Below, piece after piece: positions 1 through 8,773 of a stretch of 43,998 nt of DNA (position 1 is its first letter; every line of letters begins with the position of its first letter). This stretch comes from Chara braunii. Its lineage: Eukaryota > Streptophyta > Charophyceae > Charales > Characeae. The stretch spans positions 847,484 to 891,481 of the forward strand of contig BFEA01000291.1 of the NCBI GenBank assembly GCA_003427395.1. The letters are read 5' to 3'. Under the pieces are notes generated by a model. The model worked only from the letters and a program-made list of their open reading frames with translations. It had not been told where the DNA came from and made no database searches. The position numbers and the translations under genes were made by a program.

Positions 1-88
1 GGGGTCGCCCCACCCCGCCTTTGATTGATTGATTGATTCATTCATTCATTCATTCATTTAATATTCGATTTTTTTTTTTTCTTGATTA

Positions 89-122
<34 letters not shown>

Positions 123-179
123 GGGGGAGGGGTCGCCCCGCCCCCCCGCCACCCGCCACGCAAGGGCGCACACACACAC

Positions 180-229
<50 letters not shown>

Positions 230-239
230 ACACTCACGT

Positions 240-385
240 GGCACAGTAGTACTGAATATTTCGACGTTCTAGCTGAAGATTTGATCAATTTTGCTCATCC
301 TTTCAAAGGAAGTTGTGCGAGGCGAGCCGCGGCCTTGGAGACTTACCTGTTGTTGGGTACGTTGCGCAAGAAATCGATCGAAGTA
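240..385 (-). repeat. Fold-back hairpin unit, copy A (degenerate)
   Basis: It contains TTTTGCTCATCCTTTC, AGTTGTGCGAGGC and, after a loop, TTGCGCAAGAAATCGATCGA. Its flank (GAATATTTCGACGTTCTAG) matches the reverse complement of the flank of the copies at 3928 and 4128, so this copy is inverted relative to them. The second arm is more eroded than in the other two copies. Confidence 0.6.
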
Positions 386-389
386 CTCA

Positions 390-427
<38 letters not shown>

Positions 428-494
428 AACATACACACACACACACGCACACACACACACGCACACACACACACGCACACACACACACTCACTG

Positions 495-535
<41 letters not shown>

Positions 536-785
536 CCCTTTTTTCTTTATTTATTTTCAAATTCTGCACCTGCGTTTTTTTAAAACACCTCATACCCTTG
601 CAAAAAATAGAAATTCATTTCTAAAAAAAATACATGTTAACTCAAGGACTACATATCTCATGATAAAAAATGACAAACAAAAGTCCTGGTTTTCTGTATA
701 TATTTTTTTAATTTTTTTAAAATTTAATTTAGTTTTTATTTAATTTTTTTAATTCTAAACAAAGTCGGATTCCAAAAAAAAAAAA

Positions 786-818
786 GGGGTTATAGGGATA
801 AAAATTCCCTGTAACCCC
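786..818. repeat. Hairpin GGGGTTA...TAACCCC
   Basis: The arms GGGGTTATAGGGA and TCCCTGTAACCCC can pair over about 13 bp with one G-T. A related hairpin with altered but still paired arms lies at 3488-3518, in the mirrored position of the other long arm. Weaker relatives occur at 2530-2557 and 2979-3010. Confidence 0.6.
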
Positions 819-875
819 ATTTTTTATTTTTTTTTCTCCTATTAATAAATGAAGGAAAAATCCTGCAAAATCGGG

Positions 876-1010
876 TCCGCAACGCGGACCAGGCCAGCCA
901 CTGAGGCAGCCGCATATGCGTCCGCCATCCGAGATTAGCCCTGCGGACGCGTCCACGGGTATTTCATAGCGGACCGCGGCCGCTAGGGATACTTAGCTGA
1001 TATCCCGACT
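876..1010. repeat. GC-rich patch with repeated GCGGAC/GTCCGC words
   Basis: GGTCCGC, GCGGACC, GCGTCCGCC, GCGGACGCGTCC and GCGGACCGCGGCC occur within 130 bp, in both orientations. This resembles the subterminal word clusters of the small transposons elsewhere in the window, but I cannot fix element ends or a target duplication here. Confidence 0.4.
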
Positions 1011-1023
1011 TCAAATCCAGTTT

Positions 1024-1542
1024 TTAAAAAAACATTGTGTCGCCCAAACGCTCCAGAAGGTCGTCACTACAAAAAAGAAGTCCCACGTTCTTGCCGGTTT
1101 GTGCATTGAGCTTGCGGTAATCGATGCAGAGGCAAAGATCCTTGTCCTTCTTCCTCACGAAGAGAATTGCCGCACCATATGGTGAGCTACCAGGGCGGAT
1201 ACAACCTATGTCCAACGAGTCATCGAGCCGGGGGAGGAGTACTGTAAGTTCCTCCCTTTCGAAGGCACGACACCGGCCTCGAGAATAAACCTCATGAGAG
1301 ATCGGTCAATCCGGCACGACACCGATAGGTGACTCGAAGATGTCAGTGAACTCGTCAAGCAACCGTACCACATAAGGGTCTGAAGACAAATCCATGGGTG
1401 GAGATTCGTCTACCGCGACGGTTCGAAGAAAAGATAGGTCTATCCCGTCAGGTCGCTCATAAGCGCAAGTAGCCTGGAATGACTTGGCTGTCTTAACTTG
1501 GCACCTGATTGAAGGGTGCGGAAGAGGGTTGGTACACGACAC
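1024..1542 (-). pseudogene. Ty3/gypsy A: start of reverse transcriptase (fragment)
   Basis: Reading the minus strand, about 1542-1306 encodes the protease-RT linker (LLDEFTDIFESPIGVVPD, a typical Ty3/gypsy junction motif). About 1215-1024 encodes the RT fingers, with SPYGAAILFVRKKDKDLC followed by CIDYRKLNAQTGKN and a DDLLERLG segment. The two pieces are in different frames, so at least one frameshift separates them. The RT stops before the catalytic YLDD region; the sequence turns into AT-rich repeat at about 1024. This is the 3'-truncated pol of a gag-pol element whose protease and gag lie immediately upstream on the minus strand. It is non-functional. The Ty3/gypsy assignment is secure from motif order. 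Confidence 0.85.
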
Positions 1543-2185
1543 TTCGGCGCCAAAGGCATCCGGGACCGTAAGTGTTCGCCGATGGAAGTTGACCGTGTGA
1601 TCCTCACGTTCAAGCTAAGGCATTCCCAAAATGATGTTGAAGTCTGTGTCCAAGACGTGAAACGTCACCGGTACGCATGCATGAGGTGCGAAATAGACCG
1701 GTACAACCTCGATGTAGCGGTCAAGGAGTCGTTGCATCCGACCGTCTGCCAACTTGATAGTCGTAGGGTGTGTCTTCCTTCAAACTTGTGCGTCAAGGCC
1801 GACCCTTTGGATAAAGGAATGGCTAATCAAATTGTGAGTCGCCCCGCTATCCAGCAAAGTGTTGCTGTACGCTTGCCCAACTTGGATGCAGACATAAAGG
1901 ACCGGTGCGTTGTTGTCATCGTACCGCTCTGTGCGAAACTTGCGCATCACCTTGGTAACATACTCAAGGAGATACCCAACCCCGACTTAGTCATCCATTG
2001 GCGAAGCCGGTGGTGCATAGAAGGGTCCGCGTCCTCTATGTTGAACGCTCGCACTGAATCTCGTGAAGGTCCACTTGAAGACGACTCAAGCCTTTGAGCG
2101 GAGAAGAAACGCACATACATTTATCCTTCGGCTCGTGAATTCAACGAAGGCATCGAGAGTGTCGTTGCATTATTCTCGGTGGTGC
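1543..2185 (-). pseudogene. Ty3/gypsy A: aspartic protease, broken
   Basis: The minus strand encodes a retropepsin-like domain. A flap-side start LLDSGATHNLIS has its Asp-Ser-Gly triad at about 1840-1851. After a frameshift come LADGRMQRLLDRYIEV and then NIILGMP at about 1618-1640. The conserved Trp that follows MP in this family is replaced by an in-frame TAG (1615-1617). The order gag knuckle, protease, RT is as expected for Ty3/gypsy. A long open frame on the plus strand across this segment (1516-2097) is the antisense shadow. The protein is dead through the frameshift and the stop. Confidence 0.8.
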
Positions 2186-2446
2186 TCACTTTCCCGACTG
2201 GGAAGTGCCCTTGGCTTTCGTAGGGCAGCTTGCGGTGTCATGCACTGCGCTGTTGCACCACAAACAACATCGGTACTTGATGCGGATGTGGTAAACGCTT
2301 TCCGAAACGTCGGAATGTGTCCAAGGGTCTTGAGATGGGTACAGGTCGGTGTTACCGCCAATTGGGTACAAGTTGGTGTTACCGCGCGATGATTGAGCGT
2401 GGGGTCGCAGCTTAAATTTTTTAGCGTCGTTCAATCCCACGCTCAA
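2186..2446 (-). pseudogene. Ty3/gypsy A: C-terminal gag with CCHC zinc knuckle
   Basis: An 86-codon open frame contains a perfect CX2CX4HX4C knuckle (Cys61, Cys64, His69, Cys74 in CLWCNSAVHDTASC), the nucleic-acid-binding motif of retrotransposon gag. Upstream is a short duplicated peptide, NTNLYP-IGG-NTDLYP, from a roughly 26-bp tandem duplication at about 2340-2385. The gag capsid region is missing: coding resemblance ends near 2390, where AT-rich DNA with GAGCG-type words begins. The knuckle lies just upstream of the protease, as in gag-pol polyproteins. Confidence 0.75.
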
Positions 2447-2703
2447 AAGCGTTTGAGCGCGGTTTCAGCGGGTGAGGGAATATTTTTTTTCCCTGGGAAA
2501 GAATAAGCAAAAAAAAGAACAAAAAAAAAGGTTGTAGATTTATTTGAGATATACAACCCAATGCTTTTTATTTTATTTTTTAAATATTTTCAATATTAAA
2601 AAAATCAAGAACATACAAAAAAATAAAATAATAATAATGATATCGCTGGGTTTTTCTTTTTTTTCAAAGGGGTTTTTTTGCAAGGAAACAATAACCAAAA
2701 AAT
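2390..2703. other. AT-rich segment with GAGCG words; no gene seen
   Basis: At 2390-2475 the words GAGCGTGGG, CCCACGCTC and TTGAGCGCGG alternate in both orientations, then A/T-rich DNA follows with a small hairpin (2530-2557, arms GGTTGTA/TACAACC). It resembles one end of a small DNA transposon that gained the nested element at 2704-2955, but I cannot define both ends. Confidence 0.35.
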
Positions 2704-2963
2704 CTAGGCTACCAGAGTGGCCCGAGGTCACTTGCCCGACCGGGCCAAAAAAATAAAAAATATATATATATTTTTAAATTTTATTTTTTATTTTCAATCT
2801 TGTGAAGACTTTGGATGTGACCCTAAGGCAAAAGTTGTTCAGTTTATTTTTCTGCATAACATAGCTTTTTTTTGGATTTTTTTTTTCCTGGAACCTTCCT
2901 TGGTCCCCACACGGGCTGGCCACCGGGGACCCGGGCGGCCCGGATGGTATCCTAGCAAAAAAT
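2696..2963. mobile_element. MITE with CTAGG ends and perfect 8-bp target duplication
   Basis: The element proper is 2704-2955 (252 bp). It starts CTAGGCTACC and ends GGTATCCTAG, terminal inverted repeats matching at 9 of 10 positions. It is flanked by identical 8-bp copies of CAAAAAAT (2696-2703 and 2956-2963). The subterminal regions carry CCCGACCGGGCC and ACCCGGGCGGCCCGG words; the centre is A/T-rich. It encodes nothing. An 8-bp duplication is typical of hAT-superfamily insertions, so I infer a hAT-like non-autonomous element. A related copy is at 31777-32250: both share the internal segments GTGAAGA and ATGTGACCCT followed by CAAAAGT. Confidence 0.8.
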
Positions 2964-2978
2964 AAAATAAAAAAAAGA

Positions 2979-3193
2979 GGCTTGTAGATCTTTTGGAGAC
3001 CTATGAACCCATGTTAAAAAAAAAAAACTCATATGTATTTTTGAAAAATAAAAAACATAAAACCGAGGAAAATAAAGCCACAACCCCTCCCAACCCTAAC
3101 ACACACAGGCACATGCACAGTGCACACACACACACACACACGCACACACGCCCACACGCCCACATGCACACACACACACATATATATACATAT

Positions 3194-3232
<39 letters not shown>

Positions 3233-3233
3233 C

Positions 3234-3264
<31 letters not shown>

Positions 3265-3270
3265 CACCAC
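2979..3270. repeat. Imperfect hairpin, AT-rich DNA, then (CA)n, (GATA)n and (GA)n
   Basis: A weak hairpin at 2979-3010 is followed by A-rich DNA. (CA)n with interruptions lies at about 3100-3182, (GATA)n at about 3194-3232 and (GA)n at about 3233-3264. The open frames on both strands here are simple-repeat translations. Confidence 0.8.
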
Positions 3271-3487
3271 CTCCCCCACCCAGGTCCCACCCTCCCCCCC
3301 CACCTCAGCCACCAAACCCCCAAAACAACCCTTTGACCCCCTCCACCGCCCACCTATGTGAAACGGCCGCGGGCATTTCGGCCGCTGCGGCCGAGAACCC
3401 CGACCGCGGCCGTGGCCGATGTGGCCCAGTTCGCGGCCTGGTTTAATTTTTTTTTTTTTACCACTAAAATTACTATAAAAAAAAAAA

Positions 3488-3518
3488 GGGGTGTAGGGCT
3501 TTGAAAACCCTACACCCC
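3488..3518. repeat. Hairpin GGGGTGTAGGG...CCCTACACCCC
   Basis: The 11-bp arms are perfectly complementary. It is the counterpart of the hairpin at 786-818; the arm sequences differ but pairing is kept. Confidence 0.65.
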
Positions 3519-3783
3519 TATATTTGTTTTTTTTTTGGAATCCGACTTTGTTTACGATTTTAAAAAACTCAAAAAATAAAATCTATTTAAACATAATTTA
3601 AAAAATGTATATAAAAAAAAGCAGGATTGTTTTTTCATATTTTTTTATCATGAGATATATGGTCCCTCAGTACCCTGTATTTTTTTTACAATTGGATTTA
3701 TTTTTTTTTTGCAAAGAAATGAGGTGTTTAGAAAAAAAAGATGCAAAAATTAAAAATAAATAACCAAGAAACTTAAAAAAGGT

Positions 3784-3833
<50 letters not shown>

Positions 3834-3872
3834 GAGTGAGTAAGTGAGTGAGTGAGTGAGTGTGTACGTGTG

Positions 3873-3904
<32 letters not shown>

Positions 3905-3927
3905 AGAAAGAGAGAGAGAGAGAGAGA

Positions 3928-4045
3928 GATTTTGCTCATCCTTTCGATAAAAGTTGTGCGAGGCCGCAGCGCAACTTCCATCGGAAGGATGAGCAAAATC
4001 AATCGAAAGCTCGGCTAGAACGTCACAATATTCACTACTACACGT
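3928..4045 (+). repeat. Fold-back hairpin unit, copy B
   Basis: TTTGCTCATCCTTTCGAT and AGTTGTGCGAGGC are followed by the near-complement GCGCAACTTCCATCGGAAGG and ATGAGCAAAATC. It is bounded by (GA)n on the left and (TG)n on the right, and followed by the shared tail CTAGAACGT...ATATTCACTACTA. Confidence 0.75.
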
Positions 4046-4088
4046 GTGTGTGTGTGTGTGTGTGTATGTTTGTGTGTGTGTGTATGTT

Positions 4089-4127
<39 letters not shown>

Positions 4128-4129
<2 letters not shown>

Positions 4130-4255
4130 TTGCTCATCCTTTCGATGGAAGTTGTGCGAGGCCGAGACGGCCTCGCGCAACTTCTATCGAAAGGATGAGC
4201 AAAATCGATCGAAGCTTCCTCTAGAACGTTGAAATATTCACTACTTCTACATACA
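4128..4255 (+). repeat. Fold-back hairpin unit, copy C
   Basis: This is the best-preserved copy. TTGCTCATCCTTTCGATGG and AAGTTGTGCGAGGCC pair with GGCCTCGCGCAACTT and CTATCGAAAGGATGAGCAA. The loop is only about 6 bases, so the stem could be about 35 bp. The tail CTAGAACGTTGAAATATTCACTACT matches copies A and B. Confidence 0.8.
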
Positions 4256-4309
4256 CACACAATCAATCAATGAATCAATCAACGAATCAATCAATCAATC
4301 AATCAATCA

Positions 4310-4348
<39 letters not shown>

Positions 4349-4435
4349 TGATTGATTGATTGATTGATTGTGTGTGTGTGTGTGTGCGTGTGTCTGTGTG
4401 TGTGCCGGGGGGAAGGGAGGGAGGACCCCTCCCCC

Positions 4436-4487
<52 letters not shown>

Positions 4488-4991
4488 CGAAAAAAATTCC
4501 CAGAATTAAATAATCATTCTGTAGTGAAATTACATTCTAAATTTTAAATTTTCATTCCACCTTAAAAAATGTCGTTCCAATTTTAAAATTTTCCGTCCTA
4601 CTTGAAAACTTTCCTTCCAAGAATGAGGTATCCCTTCTTGTTTGAACTGCATGCTAGAGATGGAATGAAAGTGTGGACGAGTTCATGAAATATTTTAATT
4701 GGACTGCCATTCTAAGTAAGGATTTTCAGTCATAAATAGGTTAATCTAATCTAAATTAGAAGATATTTCTTGTAGTAGAATTAAGACATTTCATAAAATC
4801 ATCCAGACTTCCATTCCATCTTGAACAAATAGATGTAGTTGGAAGGGAAAGCTCATATTTAGACGAGAATTTATCAAATAAAACTGAAAAATTTAGAATT
4901 AGACAAACATTGGAATGATTATTTATAAATATGAAGGATTTTTCTTTTATGAAATGTTTTTCAACTTTCATTTTTTGTGGGAATTTTTCTG
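4488..4991. mobile_element. Long-inverted-repeat element, complete copy
   Basis: The 504-bp A/T-rich element begins CGAAAAAAATTCCCA and ends TGGGAATTTTTCTG. Both terminal regions share AATAATCATTC and an AATTCTAAATTTT-like stretch in inverted orientation, so the inverted repeats extend about 100 bp with indels. It sits inside an (AATC)n tract, which continues on both sides (4438-4487 and 4994-5022). It has no coding capacity. A truncated copy in opposite orientation lies at 24957-25346. Confidence 0.7.
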
Positions 4992-5022
4992 TTGATCAAT
5001 CAATCAATCAATCAATCAATCG

Positions 5023-5540
5023 ATTTATTTATTTTTTTATTTTTTAAATTTGTTTTTAACATATAAAAAATCACCCCCCCCGAATTTTTGATTTTTTTTT
5101 GTTTTTTTTTTTGCACAGGCCTATAGTGGCCAACGTGCGCAGGCCGACCGAGCGCGCGGATTTTGAGCGCGCACCCCCACCTGCGCGTGGCGTGTCCGCG
5201 CGGGCTCGACCGCGGGCCTGCGTGGGCCTGCGGCCTTGGATCCTGGCCGCGGACTAGGATCCTACGACCTCGGCCGAGGGTGCCACGTATCCGCCCACCC
5301 AACCCCATCAAAAACCACCGCCCCACCCATTTTTGCTTTTTCAGTGCAAACACCCCCACGCGGTCACCTTCACATCCGGGCCCTCACCAGGTGCACGCGC
5401 TTATGTTTTGGTGTGCGCGTGTGCTCGAAAAACGATTGGGGGCTTTTTAGCGCACATTGGGGGTCTTTAAGCCCGCCACCCGCGTGCTCGCACTTAAGCG
5501 CGCTCAAACGGTTTCATAGGTACAAAAAGACAATATAAGG
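5023..5540. repeat. GC-word element (GAGCGCGC / GTGCGCGT words)
   Basis: After AT-rich DNA, 5118-5190 carries GTGCGCAGG, GAGCGCGCGG and GAGCGCGC, and 5390-5520 carries GTGCACGCGC, GTGCGCGTGTGC, TTAGCGCAC and AAGCGCGCTC. Both outer ends contain CCTATA/CATAGG-like sequence (near 5120 and 5515). It resembles a small DNA element with subterminal word clusters, but no target duplication could be read. The open frames on both strands look like chance. Confidence 0.4.
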
Positions 5541-5689
5541 CCTCAACAATGTTCGACGATCTGTTTGCTCTTTCCACTAACTCGAGAGCCTCGCTTGGGG
5601 CCCTTAAGAAAATTTAATGCTTGGATTTGTATTCGTTATTCTCTGAGGCTCTGGTTAACTGGCCCAAATAAGTGGTCATCACACAGTGA

Positions 5690-7410
5690 CAATCATCTAT
5701 GTATGGATTGGGGTTTAAAGTGTTTACCTGTGTAAGAAAGTGAGAGATTCTTGGGATTGCAAGTTGGAATGAGAAATGTAAAGAAGAAAGCAAGCAACTT
5801 AATTGAAGTTGAGATGCTCGTCAAATTCGATAAAATTTCGAAGGTCCTAGGGGTGTCAATCCAAGGGCATGCCTTGGTCCTTAACAATGTTGTTTTTGCT
5901 AATGGATGGTTCCCACGAAGGAATGGGATCTAGCCAGAATAGAGGATGTAGGGGTCTGCTTACTCGCGAAAGCTTTTGTTAAAAGAAACCTGAAATCTTA
6001 CATCTGGATCGGACATTTTAAAAGTCTGGCCAAGGTGTTCGTTGGATGAAATCCTTTAAGAACATATTAAAGTTTTTGAAAATCGTTGGATTTGTTTGGA
6101 ATTCTACGAGGGGATGACTTTGTCAACAGAAGAAGTCCCACGCGCATTCAGATCCTTATGGATCCAGAAGGGGGTCTCACGATTGAAGTACGTGTGAAAC
6201 ACAGATACTGCAAATTGGCGTTCGACAACCGAAATCGGATCAAAGTTCAAACACCTAAAGTTTTTAGATAACAGATTAACGTATGTCATTGAAAACATAC
6301 CCGCCGAGTGAAAGACCATACTGGCTAAGCCGAGCTCGTCCTACGAAGGTCAGTGGATCGTGGAGGGGGAGGAGAGTCAAACGAATTGACTTAGGAAAGT
6401 CGAGCAGGTAACGGGTTATGAGGAAGTACAGGTGGTCCGTGGTCGACTAGTAGAGAATCAAGTAGGAAATTCTTTGATCGTCGAGGAGGAGGGTCAAGAG
6501 GTGATCTTACAGGATGTAAGCAAGTGACAGTACTCAAGGAAATAAAGGGCAGGAAGAGAAGGTTGAGACTTTTATTACCGTTGGGTCCCTTGGTAGTGAC
6601 AAAGATGAGGGCACGTCCTCTTCAATGGGGTTGGGGGCCTCACAAATCTTAAGGGCTAACAACACTATTTGAGGACAAGCCTAGACTTGGGTATAGAATG
6701 CAGGTCAAGGGGTGGAAAACTCCGATGTCAGCTAAGAGCAAATGGAATGCGGAGAAGTCAACCAATGGTCAAAATCGAAGTGCAGTGTTGTTAGAAGATT
6801 CCATCATAGTTTAGGAATCCCTGTAGAAGATTCCCTCAGTTAAGTTTGTTCGTCAAACCTAGCTGCACTCACACAGAGTTGTTGCAACTGCAGTATGGCT
6901 GAAAGAGAGGAACATGTCAGTGGAGGAGAGGTGCACTTGGTGTAAAAAGGTACCAGAGTCATCTGTGATACTGTGGTGGAGATGCATTGAGTGTCACAGA
7001 ATCTGGAGCTGGTGGAGTTATCACTGGGAAAAGTTTGGCAAGGGAAATATTGTATGGGATAAGGATTTTGTAATGACTAGGCTCCTGCCCCCGAAGACCT
7101 CCTTCAAGAAGGGTTGGGGTTATGTCGTCATAGCTGCTAGAGCTGCAATCATGAATGTGATATAGAAATTAAGAAATGACAGGTTGTTTAAGGTTAAGCA
7201 CTATTCATACATTTTTATCTTCCAAGATATCCTAGACAGCATTAATAGGTCGATGATCTGGGTGGCCAGGAGGAAGAGAAGAAACACACGAAAGCAGGCA
7301 CCGTGGCTCTGGGATGGGGATACTGTAGGTAGGGGTCCCAACTTTAAATGGAGTCTGACAAGACTAGCAAGTTTAAACCTAGGTTTTCCTGAAGATTGTA
7401 AATGTTGACA
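5690..7410 (+). pseudogene. Decayed LINE (non-LTR) ORF2: RT end and zinc-binding C-terminus
   Basis: At 5751-5933 the frame ends in VLGVSIQGHALVLNNVVFAN, the conserved late-RT motif of plant LINEs (GRALVLNNVVFA type). At 6086-6271 it reads RGDDFVNRRSP then LMDPEGGLTIEVRVKHRY, corresponding to the start of the zf-RVT region (xPxxxGGLGIxxL). At 6914-7165 it reads CTWCKKVPESSVILWWRC then IECHRIWSWW, a Cys-X2-Cys...Cys zinc-binding motif near the ORF2 C-terminus; 7184-7408 may continue it. The segments are in several frames with stops between them (about 6272-6913 has only short coding-like runs). RT catalytic motifs and the endonuclease are not visible. It is a dead, 5'-truncated copy, of a family different from the LINE at 31340-43250. 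Confidence 0.65.
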
Positions 7411-8409
7411 AAAAAAAAGGCACAGTGATAACAATGAAAGCAGGTAAGGAGAAACATTAGTTATGAGAACCGGCTGATAAGCAAGCGTTTTCAGACATAT
7501 CTGGTGCTTGTTTTATCCGCTGAAGAGACATATTGTTTCGATATTTGGCTGCATCACAAAGAATTCACGAAGTTTCTTTTTGTATTGGACGCTGGCTCCG
7601 GTTCCTAGCATATGCAGCTCCTCACAAATAGATCGGATCCCTCGAATTATCGGTACTAACGTGGTGGTGCTCGTATCACCCGAGGTTAGTGGCGGTATCG
7701 TTGTTGAAACACCCCCTCCCCATAATTACAGACTTTTACACTCCTTCCACTCGTCGAATTCATCTTATTCCTCTGCCCGACTGCCCGCCCCATGTGGCTA
7801 CCGAGGAACGGAGTGTTCATTTAACTATTGTTATTCCTACCTTAACCAACTGCAAAACTCTAACTGACCATTTGAGTTCATTGTCACGAACGAGTTTGTG
7901 ACTTTGCTTTTGCACCACATCCTCATAAACCATCCTAACCCTTGGAGGCAACGCTAATGCAGATACGACTGGAGGGATGATGGGAAAGCAAAGACAATCA
8001 CAATGCCCAGCTACCACTGGCTCGAACCGTAGCAAAAAGAAACTTGGATCCCACATCATGGGGATGGAGGGGATAGGGAAAAAACGAAGATTTTTTGTAC
8101 TTGGACAAGGTACTGAAAGCAGTTGAAGTACTCCAACCAGCTAAGCTACTAGTCTCAACGGAAGCAGACTGTTGGGATATCGCTTATTAGATGACAATTG
8201 GCTACATTTAGTTTAAAATGTCGTTGCCTTTAACGAATTTTAATGACTTTCGAACTTTCTATTAAACATTTCTTATTCACTAATGATTATATTTTGAAAT
8301 GCATGACATTCTTCAACTATCGTCCTAGCAATGATTTTGCTTTCTTTTGTTGTTATGATTTTTAGTTATCTTTGGCATGCTCACTGCTAGTCTGGTGTCA
8401 TGTGTGGAC
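7411..8409. other. About 1 kb with no gene I can support
   Basis: Open frames of 60-119 codons occur on both strands (7508-7867 plus; 7817-8059 minus) but show no motif I recognise and overlap each other. Part may be the 3' continuation of the decayed minus-strand element at 8774-12275, because the MITE at 8410-8752 sits between them. Confidence 0.5.
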
Positions 8410-8760
8410 CTACGTAGCACCGTATTCCCGTTCGGAGGAGAACGCGAACATGTTCACCCGAACGCGAACAAACGTCCAAAACCCTCCGAACGCGAACATA
8501 AAAAATATTTATAAAAAAAAAAAGTTCTAAAAAACTTCTGAAAATAATATATGTTATGTAAAGTAATAAAACAAGCAACTTTTACCTTGGAGTCATGTTC
8601 AAATTCTCAGCCAATCATGAGTTAAAAATCAAAAACCGAAAAAATAAAATAAAAAATATATATATATATATAACAACAAAAATATGTTCGCGACCTGTTC
8701 GCTCGAACCCGCGAACATGGACGGGTGCGAACACGTTCGCCGTGCTACGCAAGTGTGGAC
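8402..8760. mobile_element. MITE with GCGAACA words, copy 1, perfect 8-bp target duplication
   Basis: The element is 8410-8752 (343 bp). It starts CTACGTAGCACCG and ends CGTGCTACGCAA, so the ends are inverted repeats of about 12 bp with mismatches. GTGTGGAC is duplicated exactly at 8402-8409 and 8753-8760. The first and last 80 bp carry repeated GCGAAC/GTTCG words (GAACGCGAAC, GCGAACATGG, GCGAACACGTTCGC); the middle is A/T-rich. It is non-coding. The 8-bp duplication suggests hAT-type mobilisation (inference). Confidence 0.8.
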
Positions 8761-8773
8761 TTTATAATGTCTG

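Larger units (their letters stand above)
1..870. repeat. Left arm of long inverted repeat, microsatellite-rich
   Basis: In order this arm holds (TTGA)n at about 20-58 and 83-120, a G/C-rich patch (121-160), (CA)n (168-232), a fold-back unit (240-385), (TC)n/(CA)n (386-493), (AATC)n (496-533), AT-rich DNA (540-770), the motif AAAGTCGGATTCC (about 760-773) and a hairpin (786-818). The same components recur in reverse order and orientation at 3440-4480, for example GGAATCCGACTTT near 3537 and the AT-rich block with ATATCTCATGATAAAAA (about 650-670) as its reverse complement near 3640-3660. The open reading frames here are only translations of CA/TG and AATC repeats. I read it as one arm of a composite fold-back structure. 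Confidence 0.7.
3360..4480. repeat. Right arm of long inverted repeat
   Basis: This is the mirror of 1-870. It holds GCGGCCG-word DNA (3362-3440), a hairpin (3488-3518), GGAATCCGACTTT (3537), an AT-rich block (3555-3785), (TTGA)n (3786-3832), (GTGA)n, (TG)n and (GA)n (to 3928), fold-back unit B, more (TG)n and (GA)n, fold-back unit C, (AATC)n with its complement (4259-4369), (TG)n (4370-4403) and (AATC)n again (4438-4487). Two fold-back units here correspond to one in the left arm. Confidence 0.7.

Noticed and set aside
110-583. Open frames of Thr-His, Cys-Val and Ser-Ile-Asn-Gln repeats as proteins
   Set aside because: They are translations of (CA)n, (TG)n and (AATC)n on both strands; no non-repeat coding signal.
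1516-2097. 193-codon plus-strand gene
   Set aside because: It is the antisense of the gypsy A protease, whose motifs (LLDSGATHN, LADGR, ILGMP) read on the minus strand.
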